From Bacteroidales bacterium (GTDB taxonomy: Bacteria > Bacteroidota > Bacteroidia > Bacteroidales > FEN-979), in NCBI GenBank assembly GCA_030681475.1, contig JAUXWT010000108.1:105464-169463 (forward strand): DNA of 64,000 bases. The letters run 5' to 3'. The notes beneath the pieces were generated by a model. It did no database searches. It was not told where the DNA came from and was given only the letters and a program-made list of their open reading frames with translations. This document shows, piece by piece, positions 1 to 7,289 of this stretch. Position 1 is the stretch's first letter. Each line of letters opens with the position of its first letter. A program made the translations under genes and the position numbers.

Positions 1-589
1 CAAGAATTTTTTTGTTTAAATACAGGTACCCCATGTATTTATAATTCTTTCCCATGTTGTATGAATTCATCGAATAACTTACCGGCGCAATATTATTGAT
101 GGCAAATCCTGCATCGCCCCTAAAGGTTTTTCGCGGCATCTCATATTGAAGGATAACAATGTCATGTGTCGCACCCCACATATTCCAATTGGAGGCGCCG
201 AATAAACGCTCATCATCATAAGAAACCTCCATACGGCCGACTTTAAAGGCAAATGACGGGTTGAAATTGTACTTAAACCATGCTTCGTATATATTCACCG
301 TGTTTTTTGTAATCGTGTCCGATGAATAATGATTCTGTCCGAAGACCCAGGCATTGTGAACAGAAAAACGAGTGGTGATCTTTTCGTTTTTATAATCAAA
401 GAGGAGCCGGGCCCTGCCGAGGAGGTCAGCATAGGGTGTTTTTGAAGAATCCAAAAGCGAAATATATCCACCGCGATATTCTCCGCGGGTTTTAAATTCA
501 CCGGAGATGTTAAATTGGGCTTTAAGGTTTATTGAAAAACAGATCAATAAACATAACGTAATTAATAATTTTGTTGCAGCGCTTGTCAT
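1..589 (-). CDS. Outer-membrane beta-barrel protein, 5' part only
   Basis: The frame opens with ATG at 589 and runs off the left edge of the window, so about 196 residues are visible. It begins with a hydrophobic signal peptide ending near LKAQ, followed by alternating polar and aromatic residues typical of barrel strands. The stretch GRMEVSYDDERLFGASNW, about 120 residues in, resembles the conserved GR-x-E-x-x-Y-x-D-x-RL signature of alginate-export-type porins; this is family recall, not a search. It lies 52 bases downstream of the TetR gene on the same strand, so the two may be co-transcribed. The substrate is unknown, and any link to the adjacent microcompartment operon is only positional. 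Confidence 0.7.
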   Translation of the reverse strand, partial: MTSAATKLLITLCLLICFSINLKAQFNISGEFKTRGEYRGGYISLLDSSKTPYADLLGRARLLFDYKNEKITTRFSVHNAWVFGQNHYSSDTITKNTVNIYEAWFKYNFNPSFAFKVGRMEVSYDDERLFGASNWNMWGATHDIVILQYEMPRKTFRGDAGFAINNIAPVSYSMNSYNMGKNYKYMGYLYLNKKIL

Positions 590-641
590 ATTCAAAATAT
601 TAATAAAATAATTTAATAAAGCTATTAAAATATAAACTCAA

Positions 642-1259
642 TCACGGACGAAGGCTCTTCAGGATGATGGTGATGTTTTCACGTTTTCTGTTCTCAAAAA
701 AGTTATGATATTCAGTCTCTGTCATACCGGATATAACTTCCAGAACAGGACCCGCGAGAAATAACATTGTGTTCAGAGAGAGAATTGTCAGCATCAGGTC
801 TGTTGCTTTCATCGGACGGATCGTCCCTTTTTCTATTTCTTTTTTTAATTCACTTTCAATCTGTGAAAAGAACGTTTCTGGCAGCGCTCCGATTTTTTCT
901 TTCAGTAGATTTAGCCGGATTGGATTTGCAATCATTTCATTAAAGAACAGAAACGGCATTTTAGGATTTGCTTTCAGGAGATCAAAGTGCGTTTCAATTT
1001 TCATCCTTACCTTTTCCTCGAAAGAGATGTTTTGCTCCACACACTCAAGAAATACATGAATAAACAGTTTGAGGTGTTTTTCAAAAACAGCCTCAAATAA
1101 CCGCTCTTTCGAACGGAAATAATAATGAACCAAAGCCTGGTTGCATCCAACGATCCGGGCTATTTCAGTCGTTGAAGTCAAGGCAAATCCCTTGTCGAGA
1201 AAAAGATTTTCAGCAACTTCAAGAATGGTCTGTTCGGTTGTATTGTCTTTGTGTTGCAT
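642..1259 (-). CDS. TetR/AcrR-family transcriptional regulator
   Basis: This 205-residue protein has the usual TetR size and plan. The N-terminal helix-turn-helix (about residues 10-55) has TSTTEIARIVGCNQALVHYY as its recognition part, followed by the typical F-x-S-K-E-x-L. The divergent helical C-terminus would bind a ligand. ATG at 1259 is preferred over a TTG three bases upstream. It lies 97 bases downstream of deoC on the same strand, so it could be the last gene of the microcompartment operon, or be transcribed separately with the barrel gene below it. A role in controlling the microcompartment is an inference from position only. Confidence 0.85.
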   Translation of the reverse strand: MQHKDNTTEQTILEVAENLFLDKGFALTSTTEIARIVGCNQALVHYYFRSKERLFEAVFEKHLKLFIHVFLECVEQNISFEEKVRMKIETHFDLLKANPKMPFLFFNEMIANPIRLNLLKEKIGALPETFFSQIESELKKEIEKGTIRPMKATDLMLTILSLNTMLFLAGPVLEVISGMTETEYHNFFENRKRENITIILKSLRP

Positions 1260-1356
1260 CAAAACAGGAAATTAAATGATATATTAAATAATACTATTAA
1301 CGAATGCAAAGAAAACACATTTTTTATAAATAACCAAATTTATGATCAGATCGGAT

Positions 1357-2151
1357 TTAATAATTTCCCTGCGTTTCAGCCCCGGTTACAACCTCGACGC
1401 TGGCGCCGCAACCAAGTCTGTTCGCACCGGCATGGATCAGGGCCACAGCCTGGTTGAAATTCCGGATGCCGCCGCTCGCTTTAACCCCCATGTGAGGTCC
1501 GACAATCCGTCGCATCAGGGCAACATCGTGTATGGTGGCTCCACTGCCTGAAAATCCGGTGCTGGTTTTAACAAAATCAGTCCCAGCCTTCCGGGATATT
1601 TCACAGGCTAAAATCTTTTCATCATCAGTTAGCAACCCGGTTTCCAGGATTACTTTTAAGATAGTATTACTCCTGCATGCTCTTTTTATTGCCCGGATAT
1701 CTTCTTCAACCAGTTTTAAATTCCCTGATTTCAGCGCCCCGACATTGATGACCATGTCGAGTTCTTCGGCGCCGTTCCCGATGGCAGTCCGGGCTTCAAA
1801 TGCTTTACTGCGCGTATCCATTTCACCCAATGGAAAGCCGATGACAGAGCAGACTTTTACATTTGTTCCCCTTAGTTTTTTTGCAACAAACGGAATCCAT
1901 GAAGAGTTTACACAAACCGACTTGAATTTATACTGTACGGCTTCGTGGCACAATTGTTCGAATTGAGAAACCACCGCTTCCGGTTTTAACAGCGTATGGT
2001 CGATGAAACCTGCCAGTTCCGCTGCCGATATTCTTTGGATTGAAGGTGAGGAGGGAGTGGGTTCCCTGGATATTTCCCCGGTGCCAGGCCTCTCCTTAAG
2101 CCGGTCAAGTACTTCCTTTGTTATCCTGTCAATTAATTCCTTTTGGTTCAT
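1357..2151 (-). CDS. deoC: Deoxyribose-phosphate aldolase with BMC-targeting N-terminus
   Basis: Class I aldolase that cleaves 2-deoxyribose-5-phosphate to glyceraldehyde-3-phosphate and acetaldehyde. The barrel starts near residue 42 (AAELAGFIDHTLLKP). The Schiff-base lysine is K195 in VKTSTGF, the second active-site lysine is K224 in VKASGGIR, and the catalytic aspartate is D132 in ELDMVINVG. Compared with free DeoC there are about 40 extra N-terminal residues: an amphipathic helix (residues 2-20, with IDRITKEVLDRLKE) and a Pro/Ser-rich linker. That is the layout of a microcompartment encapsulation peptide. ATG at 2151 follows an AGGAAAA ribosome site. It is the last enzyme gene of the BMC operon, one base after rpiB. 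The acetaldehyde product fits the aldehyde dehydrogenase encoded upstream. Confidence 0.95.
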   Translation of the reverse strand: MNQKELIDRITKEVLDRLKERPGTGEISREPTPSSPSIQRISAAELAGFIDHTLLKPEAVVSQFEQLCHEAVQYKFKSVCVNSSWIPFVAKKLRGTNVKVCSVIGFPLGEMDTRSKAFEARTAIGNGAEELDMVINVGALKSGNLKLVEEDIRAIKRACRSNTILKVILETGLLTDDEKILACEISRKAGTDFVKTSTGFSGSGATIHDVALMRRIVGPHMGVKASGGIRNFNQAVALIHAGANRLGCGASVEVVTGAETQGNY

Positions 2152-2152
2152 G

Positions 2153-2653
2153 TTATTTTCCTTCCCTTTCGATTGACATCATTTTATTGATCCTCGGCCA
2201 GTGTCTGCCGCCTTCAAATTTAGTTTCCAGCCACAATTTTGCCATGGCGCATAATTCGTCATTATGATGTTGGGCGGTACCCATGGTCAGTATATTGGCA
2301 TTATTGTGCTCACGGCTGTTCGTAATGGTTTTTGAACTCCAGCATAAGGCGGCCCTTATGCCCCTGACTTTGTTGCAGACCATCGACGACCCGATACCTG
2401 CACCATCCAGCATGATCCCGCGCTCACATTCACCGCTTACGACTTTTCTGGCCACAGCCACTGCAAAATCAGGATAATCAACCTTCACGGTACTGTTGTT
2501 CGTGCCTACATCAATTATTTTATATCCTGCACATTCGAGATATTTCTTAAGCATTTCCTTAGCGTCGTACGACCCGTGGTCGGCGCCGATAGCAACTCTG
2601 CTGACACTGGAACGTGAATTTATCCCATTTTGTTTATCCGTGCCGGTTATCAT
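2153..2653 (-). CDS. rpiB: RpiB/LacAB-family sugar-phosphate isomerase, BMC-associated
   Basis: The Rossmann-like RpiB fold is recognisable from VAIGADHGSYDAKEML (about residues 20-35), VDYPDFA and SREHNNANILTMG. In ribose-5-phosphate isomerase B the active-site loop reads CGTGIGMS; here it is DGAGIGSS, so the catalytic cysteine is replaced by aspartate (D83), while H116 of the HNNAN motif is kept. This may mean a changed catalytic base or a different sugar phosphate, as in the LacA/LacB relatives. ATG at 2653 is preferred, with AAGGA 11 bases upstream; a TTG at 2680 would add nine basic residues. It sits between a BMC-P gene and deoC. RpiB plus DeoC is the enzyme signature of sugar-phosphate-utilising (SPU) microcompartments. 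Confidence 0.9.
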   Translation of the reverse strand: MITGTDKQNGINSRSSVSRVAIGADHGSYDAKEMLKKYLECAGYKIIDVGTNNSTVKVDYPDFAVAVARKVVSGECERGIMLDGAGIGSSMVCNKVRGIRAALCWSSKTITNSREHNNANILTMGTAQHHNDELCAMAKLWLETKFEGGRHWPRINKMMSIEREGK

Positions 2654-2686
2654 GCGTCTGTATTTCCTTAATCTTCTCAAGTCAAT

Positions 2687-2968
2687 CTATAAATTGGAAT
2701 CATGATAAATTTCATCTACGATTCCGGCAATGACTGCTTTAACGGTATAAGTATCCGGTTCATCGAGGATCAGGCGGGCCGAACCTCCCTCTTCCATGAT
2801 CAGCACGGTATCTCCTGCGCCTGCCTGAACAGTGTCGATAGCCAGAAATGATTTACCACTGGCTTTGCCGTCCGGGTCAATGGGCTGAACAATCAGCACC
2901 TTCCTGGATTCATATCCCACGGCTTTAATAGTAGAAACTACATTCCCGGTAACTTTTGCCAGTATCAT
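2687..2968 (-). CDS. BMC-P shell vertex protein (EutN/CcmL family), copy 4
   Basis: This 93-residue single-domain protein has the EutN/CcmL start MILAKVTGNVVSTIKAVGYE and the conserved core FLAIDTVQAGAGDTVLIMEEGGSARLI (shortened here to its key residues AGAGD). The C-terminus ends in VIAGIVDEIYHD. Such proteins form pentamers that cap the vertices of the polyhedral shell. It overlaps the preceding BMC-P gene by four bases (ATGA), which suggests translational coupling. It is one of four BMC-P paralogues in the operon. Confidence 0.93.
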   Translation of the reverse strand: MILAKVTGNVVSTIKAVGYESRKVLIVQPIDPDGKASGKSFLAIDTVQAGAGDTVLIMEEGGSARLILDEPDTYTVKAVIAGIVDEIYHDSNL

Positions 2969-3240
2969 CCCTTATCTTTAAGATCAATTTGGTCAACGAT
3001 GCCTACGATCGCCGCATCACACGGATTCATCAGTGTCTCCATGACCCGGCCGGCCTCCTTGCTTGTTTCATAATAGATCAGGTCGCCTGTGCCCGACTGG
3101 ATGGTGTCGAACGCCACCAGAGGATCCCCGCTGGGTACAAGATGCTCATCAACCGGCTGGACAAGTAACAGTTTAATGCCTTCAAATGAGGGCACTTTTT
3201 TCGTACTCACCACCCTGCCGGTAACGATTCCCAATTTCAT
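2965..3240 (-). CDS. BMC-P shell vertex protein (EutN/CcmL family), copy 3
   Basis: A 91-residue EutN/CcmL pentamer protein, opening MKLGIVTGRVVSTKKV and carrying VAFDTIQSGTGDLIYYETS and IVGIVDQIDL. The core glycine motif is SGTGD, where its siblings have AGAGD, AGHDE or AGEGE. The start overlaps the aldehyde dehydrogenase stop by four bases (ATGA) and the stop overlaps the next BMC-P start by four bases, so the three genes are tightly coupled. The divergence of the four copies suggests different positions or pore properties; this is inference. Confidence 0.93.
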   Translation of the reverse strand: MKLGIVTGRVVSTKKVPSFEGIKLLLVQPVDEHLVPSGDPLVAFDTIQSGTGDLIYYETSKEAGRVMETLMNPCDAAIVGIVDQIDLKDKG

Positions 3241-4664
3241 ATGATCCTGAAATAATCAACCAATGTACACCTTCGCTCCCTTGTAAATGTTCTGGCTCTT
3301 GTAACGCCTTCTCCGGTGGGGCTTGCAATGGTGAAAGATGCAAAACCGGCGCCGCCATGACCGAGGCCGGCATAGCTTGGGCCATTCTTAATGAATATTG
3401 AACAATTCATTGCTTTGGCCATTTTACTGAGTTTTGCGATGTTCAGGGAGTGCATGATGGCGGTATGTCTGAAACCATGCTCACATGCCACTGCCAGGTC
3501 AATGGCTGTATCAACATCTTTCACACGCACCAGCGGCATTACAGGCATCAGTTGTTCGGTCCATACAAGCGGATGGTCACTTCCTACTTCGCAAAGCAAA
3601 AGCCTGGTGGTTTCCGGCACAGCAAGCCCGATAGCCCTTGCAATAAAATCTGCGTTTTTACCTATATATTTCTTCTCTGCAGCCCCCTCTTTCCCGGGCC
3701 CTCCGGGATCACTGATAACAAGTTCCGTGATTTTTTCAACCTCGTCGCCGGTTAATTCAAAAGCGCCGTTTTTCTTCAACTCCTCTTTTAACCGGTCGGC
3801 AACGGAAGCCACAACGATGATCTCTTTTTCACAAATACAAATGACATTGTTATCAAAACTGGCCCCATTCACTATATCTGCGCCGGCCTTAACCAGGTCA
3901 GCGGTTTCGTCAACCACACAGGGAGGATTTCCGGGACCGGCGGCAATGACCTTTTTCCCGCTGTTCATCGCCACCCTGACTACTGCAGGGCCTCCGGTGA
4001 CCACCAGAAGCGCTATATCGTGATGAGACATCAGATCTTTGGCAGAATCGATGGTAGGTTCGTCAATACAGGTCAACAGATTTGCAGGTCCGCCCGCCTC
4101 AGTGATTGCATTATTTAAAAGACTGATCAGCCATGCCGACGATTTTTTTGCCGCGGGATGCGGGTTAAATACCACAGCATTTCCGCCGGCGATCATACCG
4201 ATGCTGTTGCTGATAATGGTCACGATTGGGTTTGTACTTGGTGTTATCGAACCGATCACGCCATAAGGAGCCCGTTCAACAAGGGTCAGTCCATGGTCAT
4301 CAGAATAGGATTCAGTCACAACATCTTCAATACCTGGTGTTTTTGTTATTCCCAGCTCATTTTTAATGATTTTGTCCTCCCAACGTCCGAAACCTGTCTC
4401 CTCATGCGCCATTCGTGAAATAACTTCATTGTTGGCAAGAGCGGTTTTCCGGATGTTGGCGATGATCTCTTTCCGGGTTTCAAGCGTTAATTTGTTCAAC
4501 GCTGTAAATGCTGATCCAGCAGCATGGATTGCTTCGTTGATGTTGGAAAACACACCGCCATTTTTAAGACTGACCTCCTCTTTGGCAGGATAAATGTCCA
4601 TCTCCCGGATGACCTCCTGTACCAACCTGCGTATGTTTGTTTCAAGATTATCCATTGTTTTCAT
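3237..4664 (-). CDS. CoA-acylating aldehyde dehydrogenase (EutE/PduP type), BMC cargo
   Basis: A 475-residue enzyme of the EutE/PduP family. It would oxidise acetaldehyde with NAD+ and CoA to acetyl-CoA. The catalytic cysteine is C276 in FDNNVICICEKE; APYGVIGSITPSTNP and the glycine-rich VVTGGPAVVR segment form the cofactor site. The first 24 residues (LETNIRRLVQEVIREMD) make an amphipathic helix followed by a linker, as in the PduP encapsulation peptide, so this is very likely lumenal cargo. ATG at 4664 is used; an in-frame ATG at 4655 is an alternative. It overlaps the upstream BMC-T gene by 17 bases. No alcohol dehydrogenase or PduL-type phosphotransacylase is encoded nearby, so cofactor recycling is not explained by this locus. 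Confidence 0.94.
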   Translation of the reverse strand: MKTMDNLETNIRRLVQEVIREMDIYPAKEEVSLKNGGVFSNINEAIHAAGSAFTALNKLTLETRKEIIANIRKTALANNEVISRMAHEETGFGRWEDKIIKNELGITKTPGIEDVVTESYSDDHGLTLVERAPYGVIGSITPSTNPIVTIISNSIGMIAGGNAVVFNPHPAAKKSSAWLISLLNNAITEAGGPANLLTCIDEPTIDSAKDLMSHHDIALLVVTGGPAVVRVAMNSGKKVIAAGPGNPPCVVDETADLVKAGADIVNGASFDNNVICICEKEIIVVASVADRLKEELKKNGAFELTGDEVEKITELVISDPGGPGKEGAAEKKYIGKNADFIARAIGLAVPETTRLLLCEVGSDHPLVWTEQLMPVMPLVRVKDVDTAIDLAVACEHGFRHTAIMHSLNIAKLSKMAKAMNCSIFIKNGPSYAGLGHGGAGFASFTIASPTGEGVTRARTFTRERRCTLVDYFRII

Positions 4665-5214
4665 TGGGCTGTGACAGAAAATAGGGCTTTATTTCAAGGT
4701 GGGGTTGGGGTATCAGGGTAGCCATGCAAAGAAGTTCTTTTGACCTGGCTTTGGCTGTGCCCGCTTCCAGGGCAACCTCCATAGCGCCAAGGGTTCCCTG
4801 CATTTTCACATACGATTTACCGCCAAAACCAATGGCAAGCCTTATTTCGATTATTTTCACATTTCCTGTTTTTGCGGCTAGGTCGCCGGCCTCAATACTC
4901 GATACTACCGACAATGTTTCTATGATTCCGATGGCATTCCAATCATCAGAGGCAACCACATTGCCAATGGCCGGTACAACATCCGGATGAACCATCGGCA
5001 GAAACAAGCTGTCAACTACAAAGTTTTTCCCGGTTTCGTAACCCTTGTTAAAGGAATATTCGACTGATGCTACATCTCCGCTGAATACGATCAGATATTT
5101 GCCCGGACACAGTGTTCTCGCCTCAATGATTTTGATTGGAGCGATTTTAACCATTTCATCCAGCGCTTTTATTCCGATCGCGATACTGCTGTACTCTAAT
5201 ACGCCCAAAACCAT
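4648..5214 (-). CDS. PduT-like BMC-T trimer shell protein with Fe-S cysteine
   Basis: 188 residues with two BMC domains in tandem (about 1-88 and 92-178; the second starts NAIGIIETLSVV), so three chains make a pseudohexameric tile. The first domain contains the motif TLCPGK at residues 34-39, matching ICPGKF of Salmonella PduT, where that cysteine (Cys38) ligates a [4Fe-4S] cluster in the trimer pore. Here it is C36. This suggests an electron-conducting shell pore. ATG at 5214 is preferred over an adjacent TTG. The ribosome site upstream (GAGGGATAGGCGG) is purine rich. It lies between a BMC-P gene and the aldehyde dehydrogenase. Confidence 0.93.
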   Translation of the reverse strand: MVLGVLEYSSIAIGIKALDEMVKIAPIKIIEARTLCPGKYLIVFSGDVASVEYSFNKGYETGKNFVVDSLFLPMVHPDVVPAIGNVVASDDWNAIGIIETLSVVSSIEAGDLAAKTGNVKIIEIRLAIGFGGKSYVKMQGTLGAMEVALEAGTAKARSKELLCMATLIPQPHLEIKPYFLSQPNENNG

Positions 5215-5233
5215 CAATTCCGCCTATCCCTCA

Positions 5234-5521
5234 TTATTTCCTGTATATAATTTTGTTGTTATCATCAATCAGATCAACAATACCCACTACCAAAGCATCA
5301 ACCGGCTTTTCTGTTGTGAATGGGGTTTCCCTTGAAGGGCTCCCTTCAGTAACCAGCACAAGTTCATCATGACCTGCCCCGATGAGATCAAGCGCCACCA
5401 GGAAATCGCCCTTTTTTTTACCGGTTTGATCTGTTTTTTCAACCAACAGGTAGGTCGCTCCTATGTTGCTGTCGTTTCTTGTACTGCAAACAACCGTTCC
5501 GACTATTTTGCCAAGTACCAT
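5234..5521 (-). CDS. BMC-P shell vertex protein (EutN/CcmL family), copy 2
   Basis: A 95-residue EutN/CcmL protein with the start MVLGKIVGTVVCSTRND and the core LVALDLIGAGHDELVLVTEG. It ends with VVGIVDLIDDNNKIIYRK. The core motif here is GAGHDE, not the usual GAGxGD/E. It starts seven bases after the previous BMC-P gene and ends 19 bases before the PduT-like gene, all on one transcript. Confidence 0.93.
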   Translation of the reverse strand: MVLGKIVGTVVCSTRNDSNIGATYLLVEKTDQTGKKKGDFLVALDLIGAGHDELVLVTEGSPSRETPFTTEKPVDALVVGIVDLIDDNNKIIYRK

Positions 5522-5528
5522 CGTTCAG

Positions 5529-5825
5529 TTACCTGTTTTTCTCATAGGTAAACACGCCATCTTTTTCAATACGATCAACGATGGCAATTACGGCAGAATC
5601 AGAAGGCCTTCCCGCAGTTACATCGGTATATCTGGCGCTGCTTCCGGAAACGTAAAAGACTATTTCTCCCTCGCCGGCGCCAACACTGTCCATGGAAACT
5701 ACATAGTCACCTTTACCTTTCATCGTCACAGGATCGATTTTTTCAAGGAGTAAAAATTTTATCCCTTCTATTTTCGGCGCCTTATGACTGGAAACGACTG
5801 TTCCAACTACCCTTGCCAACACCAT
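5529..5825 (-). CDS. BMC-P shell vertex protein (EutN/CcmL family), copy 1
   Basis: A 98-residue EutN/CcmL pentamer, opening MVLARVVGTVVSSHKAPKIEG with a core VVSMDSVGAGEGEIVFYVSG. It carries a few extra residues (TMKGKG) in the loop before the core and a longer basic tail (YEKNR) than its siblings. It is the first BMC-P gene in transcription order, 23 bases after a BMC-H gene. Confidence 0.93.
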   Translation of the reverse strand: MVLARVVGTVVSSHKAPKIEGIKFLLLEKIDPVTMKGKGDYVVSMDSVGAGEGEIVFYVSGSSARYTDVTAGRPSDSAVIAIVDRIEKDGVFTYEKNR

Positions 5826-5848
5826 TTTGAGTTACGATTTACGAATGA

Positions 5849-6151
5849 CTATTTTTTAATGTTTCCCCGGCCCAAAGGCAAGGCGCTGTCAACATTTTGA
5901 TGAGGCCTCGGAATTACATGCGACGATACGAGCTCGCCGACCTTTTGTGCAGCCTGTACGCCGGCATCAACCGCAGCCCGAACAGAAGCAACATCACCCC
6001 GTACCAGCGCCGTGACATATCCTCCGCCGGTTTTTTCATAACCGATCAATTCTACCCTGGCAGCTTTGACCATGGCATCCGATGCCTCGACCATCGCGGT
6101 AAAACTCCTGGTTTCGATCATTCCCAATGCTTCTGATGTGTAATCGCTCAT
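5849..6151 (-). CDS. BMC-H hexameric shell protein, copy 2
   Basis: 100 residues, a single BMC domain. The domain shows [20 protein letters not shown], the pore-side loop [18 protein letters not shown] and the C-terminal [20 protein letters not shown]. Such proteins form the hexagonal tiles that make up most of the shell facets. It is nearly identical over most of its length to the BMC-H at 6810-7118, and differs mainly in the tails. A ribosome site (AGGAG) lies ten bases upstream of ATG 6151, which is strong for this phylum. Confidence 0.96.
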   Translation of the reverse strand: MSDYTSEALGMIETRSFTAMVEASDAMVKAARVELIGYEKTGGGYVTALVRGDVASVRAAVDAGVQAAQKVGELVSSHVIPRPHQNVDSALPLGRGNIKK

Positions 6152-6183
6152 AATTATTTCTCCTATGTAATATGGTATATATT

Positions 6184-6807
6184 TTATTTATAGTCTTCTC
6201 TTCCTGAAATTTCAGCCAGTCGTTTTTCAACGATTGTTTTGCATTCCAGAACTTCTGCTTCTTCACCGCCGATGTAAACCCTTCCGAACTTCCCAAATCC
6301 CATGACATCAATAATATTAATATGTGCCGACTTTTCAGCTTCATTAGCAGCGTAATAGGCGTAACCGGCAGGTTCGATTTCAAGAACAAACAGGGTGTCT
6401 CCCCTCAACAGCATCATGCCCATCCGGGTTCTGTTGATCAGTTGGGCATGATGATCCTCAACATTTTTGATCAACTGGCTTGTAAGGATTCTGGGTTTTA
6501 TCCGGTCATATTCAATTTTTTCGATGGCCTTTAATACAGCCTCCCCGGCCATCCGGGTATCACCCTGACTGTCGGAGTGTACTTCAAGCATCCCATAAGC
6601 CCGCTCGACGATCTGCATTCCAGGTGTTACATGCGTTGCTTTCAATGCAATGTCGGTGAGTGTATTGATCTCTATTCCCGGCGCTATTTCTATGATACAG
6701 CATGCCTGTCCGGCTACCGGCAGATACCCTCTTGAAACAGTTGATAAGTAGGAGGCCATTTGTAACTGCAATGAATCCAGGAAAATATAGGTTCTTAAAT
6801 CGATCAT
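6184..6807 (-). CDS. BMC-T tandem-domain shell protein, double-stacked type
   Basis: 207 residues with two BMC-fold domains. The sequence closely resembles what I recall of the Haliangium ochraceum double-stacked trimer Hoch_5816: shared features are the start [12 protein letters not shown], the segment [20 protein letters not shown] and [18 protein letters not shown]. Trimers of that class stack face to face around a gated central pore that may admit large metabolites or cofactors. The second domain holds [20 protein letters not shown]. It begins two bases after the first BMC-H gene. Assignment to the double-stacked class rests on family memory, not a structure. Confidence 0.9.
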   Translation of the reverse strand: MIDLRTYIFLDSLQLQMASYLSTVSRGYLPVAGQACCIIEIAPGIEINTLTDIALKATHVTPGMQIVERAYGMLEVHSDSQGDTRMAGEAVLKAIEKIEYDRIKPRILTSQLIKNVEDHHAQLINRTRMGMMLLRGDTLFVLEIEPAGYAYYAANEAEKSAHINIIDVMGFGKFGRVYIGGEEAEVLECKTIVEKRLAEISGREDYK

Positions 6808-6809
6808 GG

Positions 6810-7118
6810 TTATTTCCCTTTCTTAATTATTTTCAGTCCCAATGGCAGAGCAGTATCCACGTTTTCATGAGGACGGGGAATGACATGGGAAGAAACAATT
6901 TCGCCCACTTTTTCGGCAGCCCTGATTCCCGCATCAACAGCAGCGCGTACGGCTGCAACATCACCCCTGACAATCGCGGTGACATACCCACCACCCGTTT
7001 TTTCAAAACCGACAAGTTCCACCTTGGCCGCTTTTACCATGGCATCCGATGCTTCGACCATCGCGGCAAAGCCTCGGGTTTCTATCATGCCCAGGGCTCT
7101 CATTTCATTGTTTTCCAT
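6810..7118 (-). CDS. BMC-H hexameric shell protein, copy 1 (first gene of operon)
   Basis: 102 residues, one BMC domain: [38 protein letters not shown] and [20 protein letters not shown]. It is the first gene of the eleven-gene operon. A full-strength Shine-Dalgarno GGAGG lies about seven bases before ATG 7118, which is unusual for a phylum with weak ribosome sites and fits a highly made structural protein. The tail ends in a lysine-rich KIIKKGK. Confidence 0.96.
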   Translation of the reverse strand: MENNEMRALGMIETRGFAAMVEASDAMVKAAKVELVGFEKTGGGYVTAIVRGDVAAVRAAVDAGIRAAEKVGEIVSSHVIPRPHENVDTALPLGLKIIKKGK

Positions 7119-7177
7119 TCGCTTTCCTCCAGTTAAAAATTGTGATCTATTTCAATTACGCGCTAAATTCTTCTATG

Positions 7178-7185
7178 CAAATGTA
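7178..7185 (-). promoter_or_regulatory. Promoter -7 element of the BMC operon
   Basis: On the minus strand these bases read TACATTTG, an exact match to the Bacteroidota -7 consensus TAnnTTTG. It lies about 60 bases upstream of the first BMC-H start. I could not find a convincing -33 TTTG at the standard spacing. Confidence 0.6.
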
Positions 7186-7289
7186 GTTTTTTTTATTGCA
7201 ATATCAGAATTTGTTAGTTCCGTAACATCTTAACATTTCCTGGCAGCGGTATTGAAAATAAACGGTATTTTTACAGGAAATTAGAATTT

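Noticed and set aside
1251..1551. Plus-strand open frames in the deoC region
   Set aside because: They run antisense to deoC with no ribosome site and no family resemblance; they are shadow frames.
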